Assembly: GCA_030666765.1 (NCBI GenBank)
Contig: DAOUXE010000004.1
Span: 1-13,511 of the forward strand
Length of the DNA stretch: 13,511 nucleotides
Reading direction: 5' to 3'
From: Methanosarcinales archaeon
GTDB lineage: Archaea; Halobacteriota; Methanosarcinia; Methanosarcinales; Methanogasteraceae
The translations under genes and the position numbers were made by a program. This document shows, piece after piece, positions 6,896 to 13,511 of this stretch; positions within the stretch are counted from its first letter, which is position 1, and each line of letters begins with the position of its first letter. The notes under the pieces were generated by a model. It worked only from the letters and a program-made list of their open reading frames with translations, did no database searches and was not told where the DNA came from.

Positions 6896-9022
6896 ATGCA
6901 TCACCTGAATAGACAGATACTCCCATTCACCGCGATCGTCGGGCAGGAGAATATGAAGAAAGCACTGATCCTGAACGCGATCAACCCGAGGATCGGCGGC
7001 GTCCTTATACGGGGCGAGAAAGGAACCGCAAAGTCCACAGCGGTGCGGGCGCTTGCAGAGTTGCTTCCCGAGATTGAGATTGTGAACGGCTGCCCATTCA
7101 ACTGTAATCCGGTGGATACGAGCGAGATGTGTGACCTCTGCTATGAGCGTTCGGAAAACGGCGAAAAACTCGAAAGTGTGACGAGAAGAGCCCGTGTAAT
7201 CGATCTCCCGCTCGGGTGCACCGAGGATCGGGTCGTTGGCACGCTCGACATCGAGAAAGCGATAAAAGAGGGGATACGTGCGCTCGAGCCAGGAATACTG
7301 GCTGCTGCGAACCGCGGCATCCTCTACATCGACGAGGTGAACCTTCTGGACGACCATGTCGCCGACGTCCTGCTCGATTCCGCGGCGATGGGCGCAAACA
7401 TCGTTGAGCGGGAGGGCGTCTCTGTGGGACACCCCGCGAGATTCATCCTCGTCGGAACGATGAACCCCGAAGAAGGGGAACTGAGACCGCAGCTTCTGGA
7501 TCGGTTCGGGCTTCAGGCGAATGTTGAGAGCCTGTCCGACGCAGACGCACGCGTCAAGATTGTGAAGGTTGCAGAGAGCTTCGAGAGCGATCCGGGCGGG
7601 TGCAGGGAGGAGTTCAAGGATGCGCAGATGGAACTCGCCGAAAGTATCCTGACTGCAAAGTCGCTACTCCCTGATGTTACGATCCGCGACGATCTCCTCA
7701 AGACGACCGCTGAGATGTGTATCGAACTCGGTGTCAGGACGCACCGGGCAGAGATTGTGATCACGAGAACCGCAAAGACGATTGCGGCGTTCGATCGCCG
7801 CACAGAGGTCACGCTTAATGACATCAAAGAGGCGATGGAGCTTGCACTGCCGCACAGGATGCGGAGAAAGCCGTTTGAACCACCAGAGCTCGATACAGAG
7901 AAACTTGATGAGATGATGGATGAGAAGGAGCGTGAGAAGGAGAAGGACGAACAGGAAGAGCAGCAGAAAGAGGATGAAGAAGAGGAGGAGCCCCAGGAGA
8001 AAAGAGAGCAGCCCGAACACAAGCATGATCAGGAGCAGACAGAGGGGTCAGAGCCTCAAGACCCTCCTGATACCGAGGACGATTCTGATGGGGAGCAGGC
8101 ACAAGCGCCCGAGTCGGTCTTTGCGATCGGAGACCCGATCGATGCGAACAGGGTGCGACCAGAGGAGAGGCGGGATAGGATACACCGCAGCAAGACCTCG
8201 GGGCGGCGGATTCCGACGCTTGCACGCTTCAACCGCGGGAGATATGCGAGCCACACAATCCCGCCCGGAAAGCCCACCGACATCGCAATCGACGCAACGA
8301 TCCGTGCGGCTGCGCCACACCAGAGAAACCGGGGTGCGGGGATGCCTGGCGAGAATGCTGTGATCATTGAGAGCGGGGATGTGAGAGAGAAGATCAGGGT
8401 CGGAAAGGTCTCGACAGCAACCCTCTTTGTGGTGGACGCATCCGGCTCGATGGGTGCGTCGAACCGGATGGAGAGTGCCAAAGGAGCAGTTATGTCGCTT
8501 CTCATGGACTCTTACCAGAAGCGGGACCGAATCGGGATGGTTGCGTTCAAAGGCGATTCTGCGGATGTGCTGCTCCCGCTCTCCCAGAGCGTCGATCTCG
8601 CATTTGAGCGGTTGAGAGAGCTCCCGACTGGCGGGAAGACGCCGCTTGGTGCGGGTCTCAACACCGGACTCAATCTGTTGATGGGCGAGATGCGGAGAAA
8701 CGACGAGACGATTCCGATCATGGTCTTAATCTCGGATGGCAGGGCAAACGTCTCAGTGGGAGAGGGAGCCACAATCAAGGAAGAACTCCTCTTGATTGCA
8801 GAAGAAGCAAGATCTGCTGGTATCCACGTGGTCATTCTTGATACCGAAACCGTTGGTAGCTCGTTTGTGAAGATGCAGCTTGGATACTGCAGGACGCTAG
8901 CAGATCACGCAGGCGGGCGGTATTTTCCGGTTGACCGCCTCTCAGCCGGAGAGGTTCACGATATTGTCACACATGAACAGGATGTTCTTGCGGAGATGTA
9001 CTCAGACTCGATTGGAGGTTGA
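6896..9022 (+). CDS. Fused ChlI-ChlD (AAA+/von Willebrand A) chelatase motor subunit
   Basis: 708 residues; start fixed by AAGGAGA at 6881-6887. The N-terminal ChlI/BchI-like AAA+ domain (about 10-330) has Walker [10 protein letters not shown] (40-48), Walker B ILYIDE (142-147) and a sensor block [19 protein letters not shown] four-cysteine set (C66, C70, C79, C82) sits between the Walker motifs. Residues about 333-405 form a very charged Glu/Lys/Gln linker, common in ChlD-type proteins. The C-terminal VWA domain keeps its metal-ion site: D514-x-S516-x-S518, T582 and D614. This fused architecture matches the 'putative cobaltochelatase/magnesium chelatase' I-D fusion family and would drive metal insertion by a CobN subunit. 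It ends 4 bases before the downstream cobN and probably serves both CobN paralogs of the locus. It replaces the separate CobS and CobT of aerobic bacteria. Family is firm; the metal is unknown. Confidence 0.95.
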   Translation: MHHLNRQILPFTAIVGQENMKKALILNAINPRIGGVLIRGEKGTAKSTAVRALAELLPEIEIVNGCPFNCNPVDTSEMCDLCYERSENGEKLESVTRRARVIDLPLGCTEDRVVGTLDIEKAIKEGIRALEPGILAAANRGILYIDEVNLLDDHVADVLLDSAAMGANIVEREGVSVGHPARFILVGTMNPEEGELRPQLLDRFGLQANVESLSDADARVKIVKVAESFESDPGGCREEFKDAQMELAESILTAKSLLPDVTIRDDLLKTTAEMCIELGVRTHRAEIVITRTAKTIAAFDRRTEVTLNDIKEAMELALPHRMRRKPFEPPELDTEKLDEMMDEKEREKEKDEQEEQQKEDEEEEEPQEKREQPEHKHDQEQTEGSEPQDPPDTEDDSDGEQAQAPESVFAIGDPIDANRVRPEERRDRIHRSKTSGRRIPTLARFNRGRYASHTIPPGKPTDIAIDATIRAAAPHQRNRGAGMPGENAVIIESGDVREKIRVGKVSTATLFVVDASGSMGASNRMESAKGAVMSLLMDSYQKRDRIGMVAFKGDSADVLLPLSQSVDLAFERLRELPTGGKTPLGAGLNTGLNLLMGEMRRNDETIPIMVLISDGRANVSVGEGATIKEELLLIAEEARSAGIHVVILDTETVGSSFVKMQLGYCRTLADHAGGRYFPVDRLSAGEVHDIVTHEQDVLAEMYSDSIGG
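9014..9019 (+). promoter_or_regulatory. Shine-Dalgarno site GGAGGT for the complete cobN
   Basis: GGAGGT overlaps the last codons of the ChlI-ChlD gene and lies 7 bases before the ATG at 9027, so translation of the two subunits is probably coordinated. Confidence 0.75.
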
Positions 9023-9026
9023 GTAA

Positions 9027-12000
9027 ATGATAAAGATAACAACAGCAACATGGGGCAGCGACATTCCGCTTATAGTCGAAGCGTGTAACGATCTCGGAAT
9101 TGAACTTAACGCGTGGTCAACGTATGAGCTTGAGGATGGCTCGAAGCGAGAGCGATGTAAACAATTGTTTGAGACCGCAGATGTTGTTCTTCTGCGTCCG
9201 ACAACCGATGCATACTGGGATGAGATAATCGAAGAGCTGAACCGACTGGATGTGCCGATAATCTCTTTCGGGCACGATTCGTCATTCTGGGAGCTTTCAA
9301 ACGTCCCGATGAAGGTTGTTGCGACGGTCAACGCCTACCACATCTACGGGGGGCAGGCGAACATAGCAAACATGCTACGATACATAGGAGTCGAGGTTCT
9401 GGGCGCTGAGTACGATTATAATCCGCCGGAAGAGACGATGTGGCAGGGGATCTACCATCCCGATGCAGAACGGACCTTTGAGACTATAGGTGACTATCTG
9501 GAGTGGTACAAGCCAGAGAAGAGACATGCGATTGGGATACTGTTCCATCGGACATACTGGTCAAACGGTGACCTTGAGATAGTAGATGCGATGATCCGCG
9601 AACTCGAGACAGAGTTTGATGTGATCCCGGCGTTCTGTTTCGGGATGGGTGATTCCGAAACCGGTGCCAAATCGAGCGGAGAGGTAACGGAGGACTTCTT
9701 CATGGATCCTGTGAAGATCGACGCCATCGTAAACCTCCAATCGATATTCCATGCAGGAAACAGTGAAGAATCGGTGAGCGCTCTTACGAAGCTTGACATT
9801 CCGGTATTTCATCCGCTGACGGTCTACCGCAAGACCGAAGAGGAGTGGATGGAGGACTTTCAGGGGATGAGTTCGAGCGAGGTTGCATGGAGTGTTGCGA
9901 TGGCTGAGTTCGAGGGCGTAATCGATCCCTTGATCATCGGAACCTCGAGAACCGAAGAAGAGCACGGAACCGAGTTCGAGCGCCATGCCCCGGTCGATGA
10001 GCGAGTAAAGAAGATCGTACGAAGGATCAAGAAATGGATCGAGCTCAAAGACACGCCCAGATCCGAACGTAAGGTCGCATTCATCCTGCATAACAGTCCA
10101 TGTGCATCGGTTGAGGCGACAGTGGGCGCGGGTGCACATCTCGACACGCTCGAGAGCGTCGCAAGAATCCTCCATGCGATGAAAGAGGCAGGATACGCGG
10201 TCGATGTGCCTGAGAACGGAAAAGAGCTGATCGAGAACATCATGGACCATAAAGCAATATCCGAGTTCAGATGGACGACGATCGATGAGATCGTGGACAA
10301 AGGTGGAGCGCTTGCGATGGTTACAAAGGAGGAGTATGAGAAATGGTTCGATACGCTCCAGCCGGCTGTCAGGAAGAGGATGTGCGATGCATGGGGCAAT
10401 CCGCCCGGCGAGGCAATGGACGATGTTCCAGCCGCGATGGTCTATGATGGCAAGATCGTTGTAACTGGCGTACGATACGGAAACGCTGTTGTATGCGTTC
10501 AGCCAAAACGAGGATGTGCCGGCTCACGGTGTGACGGACAGGTCTGCAAGATCCTTCACGATCCCGAGATTCCGCCGCCGCACCAGTACATGGCTACCTA
10601 TCGGTGGATCGAGAACGAGTTCGGCGCCAATGTAATCATCCATGTCGGGACACACGGAAACCTCGAGTTCCTGCCAGGAAAGTCGGTTGCACTCTCTGAG
10701 AGCTGCTATCCTGACATTGCGATCGGAGATATGCCGCATCTCTACATCTACAACTCAGACAATCCTCCCGAGGGAACAATTGCAAAAAGACGGAGCTACG
10801 CGACCCTTGTTGATCATATGCAGACCGTCATGACCGAGAGCGGTCTTTATGGCGATCTGAAGGAGCTCGAAGACCAGATCGCAGAGTACAACAAGACGAA
10901 GGTATCTGATAAAGCGAGGGCGCACGCTCTTGAGCATATCATCATCGATCTCCTGACGAATTCGAATCTAACAGAAGAGATAAAGCTCGAGGAACTGGTG
11001 GAGCTGGGTGTTCCATTCGATAGAATCGTGGACGCGGCGCATGAAGCGATAACGAAGCTCTACAACACCCAGATTCCGGATGGGATGCATATATTCGGAG
11101 AAAGTCCCGAAGGCGATCAGAAAATCGAGTTTGTAAACTCGATACTGAGGTACGACTCAGAGATGAGAAAACTCGTACTCGATCTTCTTGGAATGGATAC
11201 TGAGCCAGCCGATCTGAAGAGCGAGGTGCTGACCGAGATCGACGCACTTGGAAAGGAGATTCTGAACGGCTTCTTGAGTGATGAAGACCCCGCCACCGTC
11301 TGCAAAGAGGTTCTCGGGGATCGGTTGAAGAGGCTCGATTGCGCCATGATCATCTCAGTGAGAGATAAGGCAGACGAGATCACCTGGAGAATCGATTCAT
11401 CGGATGAGGTCGGTTCACTCCTTCATGGCTTCGATGCGGGATACATCGAGCCGGGTCCGTCCGGTCTCATAACCCGCGGCAAGCCAGAGGTGATGCCCAC
11501 AGGCAGGAACTTCTACTCGCTTGACCCCTTCAAGGTGCCAACAAAGGCGGCATGGCGGATCGGGCAGAGGCTTGCGGATGGCGTAATCGAGAAGTACGTG
11601 GATGAAAACGGGAAGATTCCTGAGAATATTGCGATGTACTGGATGGCAAGCGATATCATGTGGGCGGATGGTGAGCAGCTTGCCCAGATCATGCATCTCA
11701 TCGGCGTTGAGCCGGTATGGAAAGGCGGGAAGGTGAAAGAGTACAGGATCATTTCGCTTGAGGAACTCAACCGTCCGAGAATCGATGTGACGATCAGGGT
11801 GAGCGGGATCACACGAGACTGCTTCTACAACTGTATAGAATTGATCGATGATGCGATACGGGAGGTTTCAGAGCTCGATGAGCCCCTCGAGATGAATTAT
11901 CTGAAGAAACACCTCGAAGCATCTCAAGCATCCGGAGCCGCCGCGGATGGCGACAACGGGAACGGAACAGGGGCAGGAGTGAGTGATGGTGATGGTGATG

Positions 12001-12833
12001 GCGAAAAAGGTTCTGCCCACATCTTTGCGAGCAAGCCTGGAACGTACGGCAACGGCGTCAACCTTGCCGTCTACGCATCCGCGTGGAAGGAGGACAAGGA
12101 TTTATCCGATGTGTATATCTACTGGAACGGATACGCGTACGGAAAAGGTGTATTCGGAGAAGAATCCCACGATAAGTTCATATCCCAGCTCAAGACCGTC
12201 GATCTGACCTTCAACAAGACCGTTACCGATGAGTACGACCTCTTCGGATGCTGCTGCTACTTCGGAACGCACGGCGGACTCACAACCGCTGCAAGAGAGG
12301 TGTCAGGGCACGAGGTCTCGGCATACTATGGCGACACCCGCGACAGGGACCAAATCGAGGTGAGAACGCTTGCAGACGAAGTGAGAAGAGTTGTGCGGAC
12401 GAAACTCCTCAACCCGAAGTGGATCGAGGGGATGAAGCGGCACGGCTACAAGGGCGCAGGCGACATCTCAAAGAGGGTCGGACGGGTCTATGGCTGGGAA
12501 GCAACGACGCAGGAGGTCGATGACTGGATCTTCGACGACATCACAAAGACGTTCATTCTGGACGATGAGATGCGGAAATTTTTTGAGGAGAACAACCCGT
12601 GGGCGCTCGAAGAGATCGGAAGAAGACTTCTTGAGGCTTATGAGCGCGGACTCTGGGACGCCGACCCTGATGTGATCGACGGGCTCAAGAACGCATACCT
12701 CGAGATGGAGGGCTGGATCGAGGAGCGGATGGGTGATGTGAAAGGAGACTTCCAGGGCGGATCGATCGATGTGATGACGATGGAGGATGTCGCCGGCTGG
12801 AAGGGGAAGGTCGAGAAGATCATGAAGGTCTGA
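9027..12833 (+). CDS. cobN: CobN-family metallochelatase large (H) subunit, complete
   Basis: 1268 residues, within the usual CobN/BchH range. Hallmarks are H539-V-G-T-H543-G-N-L-E547 followed by LPGKS, a DNPPEG-x-IAKRR block, YIEPGPSG, PTGRN, NPKWIEG and GAGDISKRV. This is the porphyrin/corrin-binding and metal-inserting subunit; it needs the AAA+ motor encoded just upstream (4-base gap). Archaeal peculiarities are a cysteine array C490-x6-C497-x4-C502-x4-C507 ahead of an ILHDPEIPPPHQY block, and a triple cysteine C1075-C1077 before HGG. A low-complexity Gly/Asp/Ser linker (about 966-996) is absent from the partial paralog at 2-1534. The protein has no signal peptide or membrane segment, so it should act in the cytoplasm. 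Annotation pipelines would call it cobaltochelatase CobN. Whether the metal is cobalt is not shown by the sequence; nickel, magnesium or another metal is possible. Confidence 0.95.
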   Translation: MIKITTATWGSDIPLIVEACNDLGIELNAWSTYELEDGSKRERCKQLFETADVVLLRPTTDAYWDEIIEELNRLDVPIISFGHDSSFWELSNVPMKVVATVNAYHIYGGQANIANMLRYIGVEVLGAEYDYNPPEETMWQGIYHPDAERTFETIGDYLEWYKPEKRHAIGILFHRTYWSNGDLEIVDAMIRELETEFDVIPAFCFGMGDSETGAKSSGEVTEDFFMDPVKIDAIVNLQSIFHAGNSEESVSALTKLDIPVFHPLTVYRKTEEEWMEDFQGMSSSEVAWSVAMAEFEGVIDPLIIGTSRTEEEHGTEFERHAPVDERVKKIVRRIKKWIELKDTPRSERKVAFILHNSPCASVEATVGAGAHLDTLESVARILHAMKEAGYAVDVPENGKELIENIMDHKAISEFRWTTIDEIVDKGGALAMVTKEEYEKWFDTLQPAVRKRMCDAWGNPPGEAMDDVPAAMVYDGKIVVTGVRYGNAVVCVQPKRGCAGSRCDGQVCKILHDPEIPPPHQYMATYRWIENEFGANVIIHVGTHGNLEFLPGKSVALSESCYPDIAIGDMPHLYIYNSDNPPEGTIAKRRSYATLVDHMQTVMTESGLYGDLKELEDQIAEYNKTKVSDKARAHALEHIIIDLLTNSNLTEEIKLEELVELGVPFDRIVDAAHEAITKLYNTQIPDGMHIFGESPEGDQKIEFVNSILRYDSEMRKLVLDLLGMDTEPADLKSEVLTEIDALGKEILNGFLSDEDPATVCKEVLGDRLKRLDCAMIISVRDKADEITWRIDSSDEVGSLLHGFDAGYIEPGPSGLITRGKPEVMPTGRNFYSLDPFKVPTKAAWRIGQRLADGVIEKYVDENGKIPENIAMYWMASDIMWADGEQLAQIMHLIGVEPVWKGGKVKEYRIISLEELNRPRIDVTIRVSGITRDCFYNCIELIDDAIREVSELDEPLEMNYLKKHLEASQASGAAADGDNGNGTGAGVSDGDGDGEKGSAHIFASKPGTYGNGVNLAVYASAWKEDKDLSDVYIYWNGYAYGKGVFGEESHDKFISQLKTVDLTFNKTVTDEYDLFGCCCYFGTHGGLTTAAREVSGHEVSAYYGDTRDRDQIEVRTLADEVRRVVRTKLLNPKWIEGMKRHGYKGAGDISKRVGRVYGWEATTQEVDDWIFDDITKTFILDDEMRKFFEENNPWALEEIGRRLLEAYERGLWDADPDVIDGLKNAYLEMEGWIEERMGDVKGDFQGGSIDVMTMEDVAGWKGKVEKIMKV
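11985..12002 (+). repeat. Short tandem repeat (GATGGY)x3 in cobN linker
   Basis: Three Asp-Gly codon pairs in a row lie inside the low-complexity linker of the complete CobN (residues 987-992). The repeat is a plausible slippage site and shows that this inter-domain region is under weak constraint. Confidence 0.7.
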
Positions 12834-12875
12834 CCGAGATCGTAGGAATCAATCGAGGGGAAGTGAAGTGATAAC

Positions 12876-13511
12876 ATGGCTGCGGCAACACAAGAAAGTC
12901 ACACAGTAACCGCGGACGAGATCAGAGAGCAGTACAAGAAGTTCGTCGGAAGAAAGATCCTCTTCATCTTCTTCTTCATAGCCCTGATCGTCGGAATAAC
13001 AGGTGTGTCCACATCGCTCGGGTCTGCAGACCTCTCGGTCTGGGACGCTTATTCATCGATACTCAGAAAACCGTTCCCGAATACGTTCGAGTCAGAGTAT
13101 CTCTTCACATGGGACGATGTTCCGGGAAGCGATAACGAGAAACTCCTCCTGTATCTCAGTGAGGAGTATGGCATCGGCTGGGCAGAGGGTGCGGAGATCA
13201 GCAAATCCGATGACGGCATGATTGTCACAATTGTTAATGGTGAAAACTCAGCCACAATAAGGCTCGATGAGGATGATGCAACAAAAGCGGAATTAAAGAT
13301 TGCGGGCGTAAAAGGCGAGACGACTCTGGAAGTCAAGGAGAGGAACGAGGATATGAGGATACACGAGTCGACATGGCTCGCTGATGTCTGTGTCTGGAAC
13401 CTCAGGCTCCCCAGAATCTTCCTCGGTATCATCGCAGGCATCGGTCTTGGACTTGCAGGTGCGGTGATGCAGGCGATACTCAGAAATCCGCTTGCAAGCC
13501 CGTACACGCTC
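12876..13511 (+). CDS. FecCD/BtuC-type ABC transporter permease, N-terminal part (3' end outside window), with large extra loop domain
   Basis: The frame is open from ATG 12876 to the window edge (212 residues). A weak purine-rich site (GAGGGGAAGTGA) precedes the start. Residues 1-27 are polar and cytoplasmic; 28-50 form the first membrane helix. [20 protein letters not shown], then [19 protein letters not shown] (174-212), is the diagnostic FecCD/BtuC block. In BtuC-like proteins only about 10-20 residues separate the short amphipathic segment after helix 1 (here [12 protein letters not shown]) from the RLPR motif. Here about 95 extra residues (72-165) intervene, acidic and strand-rich, predicted to face outside. 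The gene lies 42 bases after cobN and is probably in the same operon. It is the natural partner for the two FecB-type binding proteins at 2639-5132; its ATPase should lie downstream. Substrate unknown, probably a metal chelate or corrinoid. Confidence 0.88.
   Translation, partial: MAAATQESHTVTADEIREQYKKFVGRKILFIFFFIALIVGITGVSTSLGSADLSVWDAYSSILRKPFPNTFESEYLFTWDDVPGSDNEKLLLYLSEEYGIGWAEGAEISKSDDGMIVTIVNGENSATIRLDEDDATKAELKIAGVKGETTLEVKERNEDMRIHESTWLADVCVWNLRLPRIFLGIIAGIGLGLAGAVMQAILRNPLASPYTL

Noticed and set aside
6791..7432. A 213-codon open frame on the - strand opposite the permease end and the ChlI domain
   Set aside because: It overlaps the Walker A and Walker B coding sequence of ChlI-ChlD and shows no recognisable family. 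Long antisense frames are expected with this codon usage.
9561..10250. A 229-codon open frame on the - strand within cobN
   Set aside because: It is fully inside a well-supported gene, with no motif and no start signal.
11985..12002. Direct repeats in cobN as a CRISPR or mobile-element scar
   Set aside because: The repeat is an in-frame (Asp-Gly) microsatellite without spacers or flanking inverted repeats.
12834..12875. Terminator between cobN and the FecCD gene
   Set aside because: The 42-base gap has no T-run and no stable hairpin, so read-through is more likely.

Overview
The window looks like a euryarchaeal chromosome segment, most likely from a methanogen or a methane/alkane-oxidising relative in the Methanosarcinia/Syntrophoarchaeia/ANME-type range. 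The reasons are the CobN-type chelatase large subunits paired with a fused ChlI-ChlD partner, dockerin-like modules on exported binding proteins, strong GGAGGTGA-type ribosome binding sites, and tight same-strand packing. The lineage is an inference from gene content only. All genes read on the + strand. I see no tRNA, rRNA, CRISPR array, insertion sequence or convincing terminator.

Layout: (1) 2-1534, the last 510 codons of a CobN-family chelatase that starts outside the window. (2) 1518-2486, a Gate-domain (FeoB/nucleoside-transporter type) membrane protein that overlaps the CobN end. (3) 2487-2638, an intergenic stretch with candidate promoter elements. (4) 2639-5132, two tandem exported substrate-binding proteins of the iron/B12 (FecB/BtuF) type, each with an N-terminal signal peptide and a two-EF-hand dockerin-like module. 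(5) 5134-6850, an ABC-2 (exporter-like) ATPase and permease pair, preceded by an 11-residue mini-ORF that overlaps the ATPase start. (6) 6896-9022, a fused ChlI-ChlD AAA+/VWA chelatase motor. (7) 9027-12833, a complete 1268-residue CobN-family chelatase. (8) 12876 to the window end, the first 212 residues of a FecCD/BtuC-type permease with an unusual extra domain after its first membrane helix.

How the parts may work together: CobN (H subunit, binds the tetrapyrrole) plus the ChlI-ChlD ATPase is the architecture of cobalto-/magnesium-chelatases. The binding proteins and the FecCD permease are parts of a classical metal-chelate or corrinoid importer, whose FecE-type ATPase would lie beyond the right edge. 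The Gate protein could be a metal-ion or small-molecule permease, and the ABC-2 pair could export something. Methanogenic archaea normally make B12 by the early-cobalt route with a small CbiX/CbiK-type chelatase, and make F430 with CfbA. A duplicated CobN embedded among transporters is therefore not obviously explained by either pathway. The best reading is a metal/tetrapyrrole acquisition-and-insertion locus of unknown substrate. That function is an inference; the gene families themselves are well supported.
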